Source of the DNA: Streptomyces tirandamycinicus
Lineage (GTDB): Bacteria; Actinomycetota; Actinomycetes; Streptomycetales; Streptomycetaceae
Assembly: GCF_003097515.1 (NCBI RefSeq)
Contig: NZ_CP029188.1
Coordinates: forward strand, 5,934,531 to 5,998,530
Direction: 5' to 3'
DNA length: 64,000 nt
Within the stretch, counting starts at the first letter, position 1, and each line of letters opens with the position of its first letter. This document shows, piece by piece, positions 8,677-17,462 of this stretch. A program made the position numbers and the translations under genes. Below the pieces are notes generated by a model, which made no database searches, was not told the origin of the DNA, and was given only the letters and a program-made list of their open reading frames with translations.

Positions 8677-9246
8677 TCAGCGGGCGGCGGCCAGCACGGC
8701 CGCGGAGATGCGTTCCACCGGCTCGGCGATCCGCAGGGCCACCTCCCGCGCCGTCTCCAGCGGCGCGCCGTGCGGGTCGGCCACATCGTCGTCGTCGGCC
8801 CGGCCCGTGTTCCCGCGCCGCGCCGCGGCGCCCTCGACCAGCGCCGCTGCCCGCCCGGCGGGGTCCGTGACGCCCTCGGCGTCCTCCGCCCTCAGCAGCC
8901 TGGCGAACTCCCGCAGGGTGAAGGCGCGCCGCAGCGCCCACACAGGGGAGAGCCGTACGGCCGCTTCCCGGTGTTCCGCCGCCGCGCCCAGGACGAGGTC
9001 CGAGTCCTCCACGAGGGCCGCGGTCAGCCGGCGGGCGAGCGCGCCACGGGGATCGCCGCCGAGTTCGGCCAGGAGCGACGCGGCGACGGGGTCCATCGGG
9101 ATGCCGGTGGCACCGGCGGTGCCGGCGCTGCTCACCTCGAACGCTCCCGGTGAGCCGGCGAGCCTGGCTCTCAGCAGGCGTTCGGCCAGAGGCGAGCGGT
9201 GCAGATTGCCCGTGCAGACGACGAGTACGCGAAAGGGCCCGGTCAC
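8677..9246 (-). CDS. Low-molecular-weight protein-tyrosine phosphatase family protein
   Basis: About 189 residues. The P-loop VCTGNLHRSPLAERLL near the N-terminus carries the CX5R catalytic signature of low-molecular-weight tyrosine phosphatases. The acidic stretch DDDDVADPHGAPLE near residue 155 holds the DP general-acid loop. The likely start is the GTG at 9246, giving VTGPFRVLVVCTG; its ribosome site is weak, and no better in-frame start is seen before the malate synthase gene. In many bacteria such phosphatases pair with tyrosine kinases that control exopolysaccharide polymer length. Position beside the polysaccharide genes suggests that role here, but no kinase is visible in the window. 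Confidence 0.88.
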   Translation of the reverse strand: MTGPFRVLVVCTGNLHRSPLAERLLRARLAGSPGAFEVSSAGTAGATGIPMDPVAASLLAELGGDPRGALARRLTAALVEDSDLVLGAAAEHREAAVRLSPVWALRRAFTLREFARLLRAEDAEGVTDPAGRAAALVEGAAARRGNTGRADDDDVADPHGAPLETAREVALRIAEPVERISAAVLAAAR

Positions 9247-9389
9247 CTGTCCCGGGACCGGGGCGGAGGGGGAAGGGAGCACAGCGGAATTGTCCGGCAG
9301 GTGGTGGCCGTTCGGCCGGGCGCCTCGCCGTGCCGTTGCCGACGCCGACGACGACGGCCCGCCGCCCCCGGCGCTGTGCGGTGCCGAGG

Positions 9390-9404
9390 GTGACGGGCCG
9401 TCAC
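9390..9404 (-). terminator. Possible short terminator hairpin after malate synthase
   Basis: GTGACG-GGC-CGTCAC, a 6-bp stem with a 3-base loop, begins 10 bases past the malate synthase stop. It is short, so the call is tentative. Confidence 0.35.
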
Positions 9405-9413
9405 GGCGGGCGG

Positions 9414-11036
9414 TCAGCCGACCAGCTGCTCGTACGCGGGCAGGGTCAGGAAGTCCGCGTAGTCGGCGTCGAGCGAGACGTGCAGCAGCAGGTCGTGCGC
9501 CTGCTGCCAGCGACCCGCCGCGAACGCCTCCTCGCCGATCTCTTCCCGGATCGCCGCCAGCTCCTCCGCGGCCACCCTGCGGGCCAGTTCGGGAGTCGCC
9601 GTCTCGCCGTTCTCGAAGACCACGCCCGCGTTGATCCACTGCCAGATCTGCGAGCGGGAGATCTCCGCCGTGGCCGCGTCCTCCATCAGGTTGAAGATCG
9701 CGACCGCGCCGAGGCCCCGCAGCCAGGCCTCGATGTAGCGGATGCCGACCTGCACGGCGTTGCGCAGGCCCTGGTACGTGGGGTGCGCGTCGAGCGACGC
9801 GATGTCGATCAGCTCGGCGGCCGTGACGTGCACGTCCTCGCGCAGGCGGTCCTTCTGGTTGGGCTTGTCGCCCAGCACCGCGTCGAAGGAGGCCATGGCG
9901 ATGGGCACCAGGTCGGGGTGGGCGACCCAGGAGCCGTCGAAGCCGTCCCCGGCCTCGCGGTCCTTGTCGGCCTTCACCTTCTCGAAGGCGACCTTGTTGA
10001 CCTCGGCGTCCCTGCGGGACGGGATGAAGGCCGCCATGCCGCCGATGGCGTGCGCTCCGCGCCTGTGGCACGTACGGACCAGCAGTTCGGTGTACGCGCG
10101 CATGAACGGCGCGGTCATCGTCACCGCGTTGCGGTCCGGCAGGACGAACTTGGCCCCGCCGTCACGGAAGTTCTTGACGATAGAGAACAGGTAGTCCCAG
10201 CGGCCGGCGTTGAGGCCCGCGGCGTGGTCGCGGAGCTCGTAGAGGATCTCCTCCATCTCGTAGGCGGCCGTGATCGTCTCGATCAGGACGGTGGCGCGGA
10301 CGGTGCCCTGCGGGATGCCGACGTGGTCCTGGGCGAAGACGAAGACGTCGTTCCAGAGCCGGGCCTCCAGGTGCGACTCCGTCTTCGGGAGGTAGAAGTA
10401 CGGGCCCTTGCCGAGGTCGATGAGCCGCCGGGCGTTGTGGAAGAAGTACAAGCCGAAGTCGACCAGCGCACCGGGCACCGGGCGGCCGTCGACCAGGAGA
10501 TGACGCTCGTCCAGGTGCCAGCCGCGGGGGCGCATCACGACGGTGGCGAGCTCCTCGGCGGGCCTCAGCGCGTACGACTTGCCCGTGCGCGGGTCCGTGA
10601 AGTCGATACGGCGCTCATAGGCGTCGATGAGGTTGAGCTGGCCGAGGACCACGTTCTCCCAGGTGGGTGCCGACGCGTCCTCGAAGTCGGCGAGCCAGAC
10701 CTTCGCGCCCGAGTTGAGGGCGTTGACGGTCATCTTGCGGTCGGTCGGGCCGGTGATCTCGACGCGGCGGTCGTCGAGCGCGGCCGGGGCCGGGGCTACC
10801 CTCCATTCCTCGTCCTCGCGGATCCGTGCGGTCTCCGGGAGGAAGTCGAGGGTGCCGGTACGGGCGATCTCGGCGCGGCGTTCGGTGCGGCGGGCCAGGA
10901 GCTCGTCACGTCGGGGGGTGAACCTGCGGTGCAGCTCCGCCACGAAGGCGAGCGCCGCGTCGGTCAGCACCTCCTCCTGCCGGGGCAGTGGTTCGGCTTC
11001 GACGATGGCCAGCGGCGACGGCGCTGGTGCGGACAT
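9414..11036 (-). CDS. aceB: Malate synthase A
   Basis: A 540-residue enzyme of the normal length for malate synthase A, which condenses glyoxylate with acetyl-CoA to malate in the cytoplasm. Diagnostic stretches are [20 protein letters not shown] followed by [23 protein letters not shown], and the acetyl-CoA-side segment [13 protein letters not shown]. No isocitrate lyase is nearby. Its neighbours are allantoinase and allantoicase, whose pathway ends in glyoxylate, so it most likely serves purine/allantoin catabolism. From memory, Streptomyces coelicolor has the same linkage near SCO6243-SCO6248. A clear promoter and a candidate AllR site lie 140-165 bp upstream. Confidence 0.95.
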   Translation of the reverse strand: MSAPAPSPLAIVEAEPLPRQEEVLTDAALAFVAELHRRFTPRRDELLARRTERRAEIARTGTLDFLPETARIREDEEWRVAPAPAALDDRRVEITGPTDRKMTVNALNSGAKVWLADFEDASAPTWENVVLGQLNLIDAYERRIDFTDPRTGKSYALRPAEELATVVMRPRGWHLDERHLLVDGRPVPGALVDFGLYFFHNARRLIDLGKGPYFYLPKTESHLEARLWNDVFVFAQDHVGIPQGTVRATVLIETITAAYEMEEILYELRDHAAGLNAGRWDYLFSIVKNFRDGGAKFVLPDRNAVTMTAPFMRAYTELLVRTCHRRGAHAIGGMAAFIPSRRDAEVNKVAFEKVKADKDREAGDGFDGSWVAHPDLVPIAMASFDAVLGDKPNQKDRLREDVHVTAAELIDIASLDAHPTYQGLRNAVQVGIRYIEAWLRGLGAVAIFNLMEDAATAEISRSQIWQWINAGVVFENGETATPELARRVAAEELAAIREEIGEEAFAAGRWQQAHDLLLHVSLDADYADFLTLPAYEQLVG

Positions 11037-11172
11037 GAGCTGTCACTTCCTTCAGCGAGCTGCACGGGCGGTACGGGCGGCGGTCGGCGCACAGTGAAGT
11101 GGCACTCGGTGCCGGGCCTTCGGGAGTGCTGCCGAGGGCGCCATGGGTCGGTTGGGTGCTTCTGATCAGTGG

Positions 11173-11201
11173 ATACTAGTTATCGCATGGTGGAAGTACA
11201 A
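11173..11201 (-). promoter_or_regulatory. Candidate promoter of malate synthase
   Basis: On the minus strand, TTGTAC (11201-11196) and TAGTAT (11178-11173) are separated by exactly 17 bases, a good sigma-70-type match. The spacer contains the candidate AllR operator, so repressor binding would block RNA polymerase directly. Confidence 0.6.
11181..11195 (-). promoter_or_regulatory. Candidate AllR operator in the malate synthase promoter
   Basis: TTCCAC-CAT-GCGATA reads on the minus strand between the -35 and -10 boxes. It matches the TTYCAC-N3-GYGRWA pattern also found before allantoinase. IclR-family regulators typically bind palindromes of about this size. Confidence 0.5.
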
Positions 11202-11382
11202 GGTTTGTTGACGTCGAGATTCTTCCCCTCGACATATCGTGGCGCTCGGTGCCAGGGCCCTCACGCGACGCGACACGGCGAGGTCGCGACGCGGCACGGC
11301 GAGGGATGGGGCGGTGTGGCGGGGGTGGGGGACGAGACGGCGCGACGGGAGACCGGGTGATGGGAGCATGGGCTCGTCCGGC

Positions 11383-11994
11383 TCACTCGAGGTGGGCCAG
11401 ATCCTCCGGTGTGTCGATGTCGTACGCCTCGGCCACGTCACCGCACTCGACCAGCATGATCTCGCTCTCGTGCTCCGCCAGGTAGTCCCGTGCGCCGCGG
11501 TCGCCCGAGGCGCGCTCGGCCACCGCCTCCCAGCGCCGGGCGCCGATCAGCACCGGATGCCCCCGGCGGCCGTCGTACGCCGCCGACACCAGCGCGGAGG
11601 GCGAGTCGCACGCCGCCACGATCCTGGCCACGGCCGCGGCCCCGATGCCGGGCTGGTCCACCAGTGACACCAGGGCCGCGTCCTGGACTCCGCCCGCGGT
11701 GGCCAGCGACCTCAGCCCGGTCCGCAACGAGGAGCCCATCCCCTCTTCCCAGTCCGGGTTCACGGACACGACGCAGCCCGCCAGGTCGGCCCGCCGCAGC
11801 ACCTCGTCCGCCGCCGCCCCCAGGACGACGTGCACGGACCGGCAGCCGCCCGCCCGCAGCACCCGCACGGCGTTCTCCACCAGGGGCCGCCCGCGGTGCT
11901 CCAGCAGCGCCTTCGGGCGGCCGCCCAGCCGGCGACCGCCGCCTGCCGCCAGCACCAGCCCTGCGACCTGCGGTTTGTCTGATGTGTGAGCCAT
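11383..11994 (-). CDS. MocA/MobA-like nucleotidyltransferase family protein
   Basis: A 203-residue NTP-transferase fold protein. The nucleotide-binding loop LVLAAGGGRRLGGRPKALL lies at about residues 13-31, the region SLVDQPGIGAAAVARI carries the metal-site aspartate, and RRGHPVLIG is a conserved substrate motif. MocA makes molybdopterin cytosine dinucleotide for xanthine-dehydrogenase-type enzymes; CofC-like or sugar nucleotidyltransferases are alternatives. Xanthine dehydrogenase feeds purines into the allantoin route, so its place beside allantoin genes supports a cofactor-maturation role, although no dehydrogenase subunit is in the window. The start at 11994 has AGGGAG four bases upstream. 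Confidence 0.85.
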   Translation of the reverse strand: MAHTSDKPQVAGLVLAAGGGRRLGGRPKALLEHRGRPLVENAVRVLRAGGCRSVHVVLGAAADEVLRRADLAGCVVSVNPDWEEGMGSSLRTGLRSLATAGGVQDAALVSLVDQPGIGAAAVARIVAACDSPSALVSAAYDGRRGHPVLIGARRWEAVAERASGDRGARDYLAEHESEIMLVECGDVAEAYDIDTPEDLAHLE

Positions 11995-12140
11995 GCTCCC
12001 TGCTTACCTCATCGGGCGGCACCGCGGCGCGACGAACCGTCCGTGCCCCGCACCGGCGCGCCGCGCGTCCCGGCCCCGTACTCACCCGGCCCGTGCCGGG
12101 ACGCGGTGTGCGGGGCGGATTCCGCCGGCCTCCGTATGCC

Positions 12141-12221
12141 CCGTTTCCCCGGCATCCCCCGTTTCCCCCGTTTCCCCCGTTTCCCCCGCATCCCCCGCAT
12201 CCCCCGCATCCCCCGGATCCC
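12141..12221. repeat. 9-bp tandem array (CCGTTTCCC / CCGCATCCC)
   Basis: Nine consecutive 9-bp units: one CCGTTTCCC, one variant, three more CCGTTTCCC, three CCGCATCCC and a final CCGGATCCC. As 9 is divisible by 3, every frame yields an artificial three-residue repeat. Confidence 0.95.
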
Positions 12222-12253
12222 ACTCGTCTCCTCGGCTCCGCCGTCCCGGCGAG

Positions 12254-12293
12254 CGGATCGCACCGGATCGCACCGGATCGTGCCGGATCGTGC
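12254..12293. repeat. 10-bp tandem array (CGGATCGCAC / CGGATCGTGC)
   Basis: Four adjoining 10-bp units, two of each variant, followed by a degenerate fifth. The unit has about one helical turn per repeat. Confidence 0.9.
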
Positions 12294-12525
12294 CGGAACC
12301 GGCCGGAACGCAGCTGAACGGGCCGGGAAGCCGCAGCGGCACCGTTCACACCGTGCGCCGGGCGGCGCGGGGAGCGCCGGTAGCAGACACGTCGAGCTGA
12401 ATTTCGTACCACGGAGTGGCGGAACGCCTACGGAATGGCGTTAACTGGCCCGCGACCCCAGGCGTTCGACCACCGTCCGGCGGGTCGTTCACCGGGCAGC
12501 ACAACGACGTGCGAGGGGGAGACCT

Positions 12526-12837
12526 TTGTTGCGGAGCGTGGGGCAGACGCGGGAGACGCAGAGCGGCGAGGACCCGAGAGTGACGGAGCTGCGTGCCGCC
12601 GTCTCCCGGCTCCGGCGCGAACTCGCCGGCCACCCGGCCGAGTTCGCGGACCGCGGAATAGCGGAGGACGAACTGGCGGCGATGGACGCGATGGCGCTCA
12701 GCGGTGTGCCCGAGGTCCGGCGGCTCCGCCGGTCGCTGCTGCTGATCGCCGGAGCGGTCGGCTCGGTCAGCGCCCTGGCGGCCGGACTGGCGAACGTGCG
12801 GCACGCGGTGGAGCTGTTCGGCGAGTCGAAGAACTGA
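12526..12837 (+). CDS. DUF5955 family small protein
   Basis: A 103-residue protein that I recognise as the actinobacterial DUF5955 family. An N-terminal helix rich in Arg and Glu (VTELRAAVSRLRRELAGHP) is followed by RGIAEDELAAMDAMALSGVPEV and one hydrophobic segment near the C-terminus (LLLIAGAVGSVSALAAGLA), probably a membrane anchor. The TTG at 12526 follows GAGGGGGAG. Function is unknown. In other Streptomyces a gene of this type also lies between malate synthase and the allantoin genes (from memory), which suggests a conserved neighbourhood. Confidence 0.75.
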   Translation: MLRSVGQTRETQSGEDPRVTELRAAVSRLRRELAGHPAEFADRGIAEDELAAMDAMALSGVPEVRRLRRSLLLIAGAVGSVSALAAGLANVRHAVELFGESKN

Positions 12838-12860
12838 GAGCACGCACCGCCCGGGAGCCG

Positions 12861-12935
12861 GCCCGCGGCGTTCCGCCGGTCGGCCCCGCTACGGCCCCGA
12901 CCCAGGCCCGCGGCGTTCCGCAGGTCGGCCCCGCT
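12861..12935. repeat. Imperfect direct repeat, period 45 bp
   Basis: A 30-bp sequence beginning GCCCGCGGCGTTCCGC occurs at 12861-12890 and again at 12906-12935 with one difference, in the spacer before the methyltransferase. Confidence 0.85.
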
Positions 12936-13001
12936 GCAGCCCGGTTCCGGTCCCGTTCCGGCCCCGCGCCGACCGAGGGCGGTCCCGTACGCTGGGAGCC
13001 G

Positions 13002-13715
13002 ATGTTCACCTCCCGGGGCCCCACCCTCCGCGAACTCGCCGTACAGGCGCTGTCGTCGGTCGAGCGCGGGTACGACCTGCTCGCGCCCAAGTTCGACCTG
13101 ACGCCGTTCCGCACCCCGGACCGCATCCTCGACGAGACGGCGGACGCGCTGCGACCGCTGGGGCCCTTCCGTGACGGGCTGGACGTCTGCTGCGGCACGG
13201 GCGCCGGCGGGCGAGTGCTGCGCGCACTCTGCCAGGAGCGGGTCGTCGGAGTCGACTTCAGCGCCGGGATGCTCCGCGAGGCCCGGCGCGCCCACCCCGC
13301 GGCGGTCCTGGTCCGCGCCGACGCCCGCGCCCTGCCCTTCCGCCCGGTGTTCGACCTGGCGGTGAGCTTCGGCGCCTTCGGGCACTTCCTGCCGCGGGAA
13401 CGCCCCGGACTCTTCGCCCAGGTGCATTCCGCACTCCGCCCCGGCGGGGTCTTCGCGTTCCCCGTCGGCGCACCGCCGCGCTTCGGCACCCTGCCGTACT
13501 GGTCGATGCTCGGCTTCGACGCGGTGATGCGCGTCCGCAACCGGGTGTGGCGGCCCGATTTCGTGATGTACTACCGCACGTTCCCCCTCGGCGAGGTGCT
13601 CGCCGAGCTTCGACGGACCGGATTCGACGTGGAGTCGACCCCGCTCGAAGGCCTCGGGCGGCGCCCCGACGGCACCCCGCGCTGCGCGATGGTGGTGGCG
13701 CGGCGCAGGGCGTGA
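13002..13715 (+). CDS. Class I SAM-dependent methyltransferase
   Basis: A 237-residue methyltransferase of the Methyltransf_11/25 type. Motif I is LDVCCGTGAGGRVL (about residues 62-75), the acidic end of strand 2 is VVGVDFSAGM, motif II is VRADARALPF, and post-II is SFGAFGHFLPRERPGLF. The C-terminal part (PYWSMLGFDAVMRVRNRVWRP; VMYYRTFPLGEVL) is where small-molecule methyltransferases choose substrate. It converges on the IclR gene with only 26 bp between stops. It is annotated from the ATG at 13002; no strong ribosome site is visible. Substrate unknown. Confidence 0.83.
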   Translation: MFTSRGPTLRELAVQALSSVERGYDLLAPKFDLTPFRTPDRILDETADALRPLGPFRDGLDVCCGTGAGGRVLRALCQERVVGVDFSAGMLREARRAHPAAVLVRADARALPFRPVFDLAVSFGAFGHFLPRERPGLFAQVHSALRPGGVFAFPVGAPPRFGTLPYWSMLGFDAVMRVRNRVWRPDFVMYYRTFPLGEVLAELRRTGFDVESTPLEGLGRRPDGTPRCAMVVARRRA

Positions 13716-13741
13716 GCCGGGCAGCACGGCGAGTCCGGCGG

Positions 13742-14548
13742 TTACTCCCGGGGAGCCGAGGTGCTCGCCAGTGCCTCCGAGAGTTCCTTCGCCACCGTCC
13801 GCAGGACCGGCACGATCTTCTCCGTCGCGGCCTCCGTCACACGGCCCGCCGGTCCCGAGATGGAGATCGCCGCGGCGGTGGGGGAGTCGGGCACCGGGAC
13901 GGCGAGGCAGCGCACCCCGATCTCCTGCTCGTTGTCGTCGACGGCGTAGCCCGTGCCGCGGACCTGCTCCAGCGCCGCGAGGAAGCCCTCGGGCGTGGTG
14001 ATGGTCTTCTCCGTCGCGGCGGGCATGCCGGTGCGGGCCAGCAGCGCCCGTACCTCGTCCGGCGGGAAGTGGGCGAGGAGCGCCTTGCCCACGCCGGTGG
14101 AGTGCGGCAGCACCCGGCGGCCGACCTCGGTGAACATCCGCATCGAGTGCTTGGACGGCACCTGCGCCACATAGACGATCTCGTCGCCGTCGAGCAGCGC
14201 CATGTTCGCCGTCTCGCCGGTCTCCTCGACCAGGCGGGCGAGGTACGGGCGGGCCCAGGTGCCGAGCAGCCGGGAGGCGCTCTCGCCGAGACGGATCAGC
14301 CGGGGGCCGAGGGCGTAGCGCCGGTTCGGCTGCTGGCGGACGTAGCCGCAGGCCACCAGGGTGCGCATGAGCCGGTGGATCGTGGGCAGGGGGAGCCCGC
14401 TGCTCGCGGAGAGCTCGCTCAGCCCGACCTCGCCCCCGGCGTCGGCCATCCGCTCGAGCAGGTCGAAGGCCCGCTCGAGGGACTGCACGCCGCCGCTGTT
14501 GGCGGCGGGCTTGGCGGCGTCGGTGGTGCTGGCGCTGGACGTCGGCAC
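13742..14548 (-). CDS. allR: IclR-family regulator, AllR-type
   Basis: A 268-residue regulator with an N-terminal winged helix (VQSLERAFDLLERMADAGGE; LSELSASSGLPLPTIHRLMR, about residues 21-65) and a C-terminal IclR effector domain (VGKALLAHFPPDEVRALL; EQEIGVRCLAVPV near residue 205). It is divergent from allantoinase. From the literature, Streptomyces coelicolor AllR represses allantoin genes and responds to pathway intermediates; orthology is inferred from position and family. The GTG start at 14548 follows AAAGGA. The palindromes in the 336-bp divergent region and in the malate synthase promoter are its probable operators. Confidence 0.87.
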   Translation of the reverse strand: MPTSSASTTDAAKPAANSGGVQSLERAFDLLERMADAGGEVGLSELSASSGLPLPTIHRLMRTLVACGYVRQQPNRRYALGPRLIRLGESASRLLGTWARPYLARLVEETGETANMALLDGDEIVYVAQVPSKHSMRMFTEVGRRVLPHSTGVGKALLAHFPPDEVRALLARTGMPAATEKTITTPEGFLAALEQVRGTGYAVDDNEQEIGVRCLAVPVPDSPTAAAISISGPAGRVTEAATEKIVPVLRTVAKELSEALASTSAPRE

Positions 14549-14712
14549 GTCAACGGTCCTTTCAGGCAGGCGGGCAAGGCAGCAGCCTACCCGGCGGTGC
14601 CGGGGCGCACACCGCTCGTGCGGGAGCCGTCGGGGCCGGTCAGGGCGTCTGTGCCGGTGTGCGGCCGGTCATCTCCGAAGGTCCCGCGACGGCGCCTCGG
14701 TGCACAGTCGAG

Positions 14713-14727
14713 TTCTGCTTGTCGAAA
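14713..14727 (+). promoter_or_regulatory. Candidate AllR half of a tandem operator (upstream copy)
   Basis: TTCTGC-TTG-TCGAAA is a TTC-N9-GAA sequence exactly 21 bp, two helical turns, before the next copy. Confidence 0.4.
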
Positions 14728-14733
14728 GCATAG

Positions 14734-14748
14734 TTCCACTTGGTGAAA
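14734..14748 (+). promoter_or_regulatory. Candidate AllR operator
   Basis: TTCCAC-TTG-GTGAAA is a near-palindrome that fits the TTYCAC-N3-GYGRWA pattern shared with 11181-11195 and 14842-14856. Confidence 0.5.
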
Positions 14749-14824
14749 ATCTCCGATGGTCGCCGACCTGATCGGGAGCGGGCCCGCAAGGTCTTGACTG
14801 GGCGGGGGCGGAGGGGAAGACTTC

Positions 14825-14856
14825 TTCAACAGTTCGTTGAATTTCACTGTGCGGAA
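14825..14856 (+). promoter_or_regulatory. Operator region just upstream of allantoinase
   Basis: A perfect inverted repeat TTCAACAGTTCGTTGAA (14825-14841) abuts TTTCAC-TGT-GCGGAA (14842-14856). A TTGACT at 14794-14799 could be a -35 box, with AAGACT 17 bases on as a poor -10, so the sites would lie near the transcript start. Confidence 0.5.
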
Positions 14857-14884
14857 GTACCGCGGTACGGAAGTGAGGGGCAGG

Positions 14885-16237
14885 GTGTCCGATACGCACG
14901 TCACGGACGTGAACCTGGTGCTGCGCTCGACACGCGTCGTCACGCCCGACGGCACACGCCCCGCGTCGATCGCCGTTGCCGCCGGGCGGATCGCGGCGGT
15001 GCTCCCGCACGACGCCGACGTGCCCGCCGGGGCCCGGCTCGAGGACGTCGGTGACCACGCCGTCCTGCCCGGTCTCGTCGACACGCATGTGCACGTCAAC
15101 GATCCGGGCCGCACCGAGTGGGAGGGCTTCTGGACCGCCACCCGCGCGGCCGCCGCCGGCGGCATCACCACCCTGCTGGACATGCCGCTGAACTCCCTCC
15201 CGCCCACGACCACGGTCGGCAACCTGCGCGTCAAGCAGGACGTGGCACGGCCCAAGGCGCATGTGGACACCGGGTTCTGGGGCGGCGCCGTCCCCGGCAA
15301 CGTCAAGGACCTGCGCCCACTGCACGACGCCGGCGTCTTCGGCTTCAAGTGCTTCCTGTCGCCGTCGGGCGTCGAGGAGTTCCCGGAACTCGACCAGGAG
15401 CAGCTCGCCGGATCCCTCGCGGAGATCGCCGGCTTCGGCGGACTGCTGATCGTCCACGCCGAGGACCCGCACCACCTGGCCGCCGCGCCGCAGCGGCCGG
15501 GTCCCCGGTACGTCGACTTCCTCGCCTCCCGCCCCCGCGACGCCGAGAACACCGCGATCGCGAACCTCATCGCCCAGGCCCGGCGCCTGGACGCACGGGT
15601 GCACGTGCTGCACCTCTCCTCCGGCGACGCACTGCCGCTGATCGCCGAGGCCAGGGCCGAGGGCGTACGCGTCACCGTCGAGTCCTGCCCGCACTTCCTC
15701 ACCCTCACCGCCGAGGAAGTCCCCGACGGCGCGACCGAGTTCAAGTGCTGCCCGCCGATCCGCGAGGCGGCCAACCAGGACGTGCTCTGGCAGGGGCTCG
15801 CCGACGGCACGATCGACTGCGTCGTCTCCGACCACTCACCCTGCACCGGCGATCTGAAGACCCCCGACTTCGCCTCCGCCTGGGGCGGGATCTCCTCGCT
15901 CCAGCTCGGCCTGCCGGCGATCTGGACGGAGGCCCGCAGGCGCGGACACACCCTGGAGGACGTCGTCCGCTGGATGTCCTCGGCCCCCGCGGAACTCGCC
16001 GGCCTCACCCGGAAGGGGGCCATCGAGGGCGGGCGCGACGCCGACTTCGCCGTCCTGGCCCCCGACGAGACCTTCACCGTCGACCCCGCCGAACTCCACC
16101 ACCGCAACCAGGTCACCGCCTACGCGGGCAAGACCCTGCACGGTGTCGTCAAGTCGACATGGCTGCGCGGCACGCGGATCGTGGAGAACGGCACCGTCGC
16201 CGAGCCCACCGGCCGGCTGCTCGAAAGGAACGACTGA
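14885..16237 (+). CDS. allB: Allantoinase
   Basis: A 450-residue cyclic amidohydrolase that opens allantoin to allantoate. The zinc-binding [17 protein letters not shown] gives H68 and H70, and [17 protein letters not shown] has the lysine that is carbamylated in this family. [20 protein letters not shown] and [14 protein letters not shown] supply later metal ligands (His and Asp). The GTG at 14885 is preferred over an in-frame ATG at 14837 because GAGGGG precedes it and the longer N-terminus is not typical. Allantoicase follows four bases after its stop, so the two are co-transcribed. Confidence 0.95.
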   Translation: MSDTHVTDVNLVLRSTRVVTPDGTRPASIAVAAGRIAAVLPHDADVPAGARLEDVGDHAVLPGLVDTHVHVNDPGRTEWEGFWTATRAAAAGGITTLLDMPLNSLPPTTTVGNLRVKQDVARPKAHVDTGFWGGAVPGNVKDLRPLHDAGVFGFKCFLSPSGVEEFPELDQEQLAGSLAEIAGFGGLLIVHAEDPHHLAAAPQRPGPRYVDFLASRPRDAENTAIANLIAQARRLDARVHVLHLSSGDALPLIAEARAEGVRVTVESCPHFLTLTAEEVPDGATEFKCCPPIREAANQDVLWQGLADGTIDCVVSDHSPCTGDLKTPDFASAWGGISSLQLGLPAIWTEARRRGHTLEDVVRWMSSAPAELAGLTRKGAIEGGRDADFAVLAPDETFTVDPAELHHRNQVTAYAGKTLHGVVKSTWLRGTRIVENGTVAEPTGRLLERND

Positions 16238-16241
16238 CATC

Positions 16242-17363
16242 GTGGCGATACCGTCCTTCACCGGCAACGCGAACCCGTACGGGGGCGGCGACCCGTACGC
16301 CGACTACCGCACCGCGGACTTCCCGTTCACCGGTCTCGCGAACCTCGCCGACCGCCGGCTCGGCGCGGGTGTGATCGCCGCGAACGACGAGTTCTTCGCC
16401 CAGCGGGAGAACCTGCTGGTGCCCGAGCCCGCCGAGTTCGACCCCGAGCACTTCGGCCACAAGGGCAAGATCATGGACGGCTGGGAGACGCGGCGCCGCC
16501 GCGGTGCCTCGGCCGAGCAGCCCTGGCCCACGGCCGACGACCACGACTGGGCGCTGGTCCGGCTCGGCGCGCCGGGCGTGATCCGCGGCATCGTCGTCGA
16601 CACCGCGCACTTCCGCGGCAATATGCCGCAGGCCGTGTCCGTCGAGGGAACCGCCTGGGAAGGGGCCCATGGCGCCCCGACCCCGGAGGAACTCCTCTCC
16701 GGGAACGTGAAGTGGACGACGCTCGTACCGCGCACCCCGGTGGCCGGCCACGCCGCCAACGGCTTCGAGGTCACCGCCGAGCAGCGCTTCACCCATCTGC
16801 GCGTCAACCAGCACCCCGACGGCGGCATCGCACGGCTGCGCGTGTACGGGGAGGTCGTCCCCGACCCGAAGTGGCTCGCCGCGCTCGGCACCGTCGACGT
16901 CGTGGCGCTGGAGAACGGCGGCGCCGTGGAGGACGCCTCCAACCGCTTCTACTCGCCGCCGGTCAACACCATCAGCCCGGGCCGCTCCCGCAAGATGGAC
17001 GACGGCTGGGAGACCGCGCGCCGCCGTGACCGGGGCAACGACTGGATCCGGTACCGGCTGGCCGCCGACTCCGAGATCCGCGCCGTCGAGATCGACACCG
17101 CGTACCTCAAGGGCAACGCCGCGGGCTGGGCCGCGCTGTCCGTCAGGACGGGCGAGGACGGCGAGTGGGCCGAGTTCCTGCCGCGCACCCGTCTGCAGCC
17201 GGACACCAACCACCGTTTCGTGCTGGACACCCCGGCGGTCGGCACGCACGTCCGCATCGACATCTTCCCGGACGGGGGCTTCTCCCGGCTGCGTCTCTTC
17301 GGCTCGTTCACCGAGCGGGGCGCGGCGGAGCTGGCGGCCCGCCACCGCGAACTCGGCGGCTGA
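16242..17363 (+). CDS. alc: Allantoicase
   Basis: A 373-residue enzyme that hydrolyses allantoate to ureidoglycolate and urea. It shows the internal duplication of the family: two jelly-roll repeats, each with a similar start (KGKIMDGWETRRRRG and SRKMDDGWETARRRDRG) and a similar end (HLRVNQHPDGGIARLRVYG and HVRIDIFPDGGFSRLRLFG). The GTG at 16242 (VAIPSFTGNANPYGG) follows AAAGGA. With malate synthase the pathway would carry allantoin carbon to malate; ureidoglycolate lyase and urease are not in the window. Confidence 0.94.
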   Translation: MAIPSFTGNANPYGGGDPYADYRTADFPFTGLANLADRRLGAGVIAANDEFFAQRENLLVPEPAEFDPEHFGHKGKIMDGWETRRRRGASAEQPWPTADDHDWALVRLGAPGVIRGIVVDTAHFRGNMPQAVSVEGTAWEGAHGAPTPEELLSGNVKWTTLVPRTPVAGHAANGFEVTAEQRFTHLRVNQHPDGGIARLRVYGEVVPDPKWLAALGTVDVVALENGGAVEDASNRFYSPPVNTISPGRSRKMDDGWETARRRDRGNDWIRYRLAADSEIRAVEIDTAYLKGNAAGWAALSVRTGEDGEWAEFLPRTRLQPDTNHRFVLDTPAVGTHVRIDIFPDGGFSRLRLFGSFTERGAAELAARHRELGG

Positions 17364-17401
17364 CCCGCCCCACCCGGCAGGCGGCCACGGCAACCGCCCC
17401 C

Positions 17402-17440
17402 GCGGGACGCACCGGACCCCACGGCACCGGTGCGTCCCGC
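17402..17440. terminator. Strong bidirectional terminator hairpin
   Basis: A perfect 14-bp stem (GCGGGACGCACCGG / CCGGTGCGTCCCGC) with an 11-base loop lies between the converging allantoicase and DUF418 genes. Confidence 0.85.
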
Positions 17441-17462
17441 GCCGCCTCGGCCGGGCGCGCAC

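Larger units (their letters stand above)
11037..11382. other. Non-coding spacer between malate synthase and the MocA-like gene
   Basis: This 346-bp spacer holds the malate synthase promoter and an imperfect 21-bp tandem duplication (11266-11286 and 11287-11307). I see no credible gene in it. Confidence 0.6.
11995..12525. other. Repeat-rich spacer without a recognisable gene
   Basis: A 531-bp spacer dominated by two simple tandem arrays (9-bp and 10-bp units, listed separately). Open frames through it exist only because the repeats lack stop codons; none has family resemblance or a convincing ribosome site. Confidence 0.65.
14549..14884. other. Divergent allR-allB regulatory region
   Basis: A 336-bp non-coding region with at least three palindromic TTC-N9-GAA-like sites (listed separately). 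It is less GC-rich than its surroundings around 14710-14760. I see no gene. Confidence 0.6.

Noticed and set aside
12009-12263. Collagen-like minus-strand frame (repeated Gly-Met/Lys-Arg)
   Set aside because: The Gly-X-Y pattern comes from the 9-bp tandem array; there is no ribosome site, family match or coding trend outside the array.
12141-12293. CRISPR-like array
   Set aside because: Units are 9 or 10 bp and directly adjacent, without unique spacers or cas genes.
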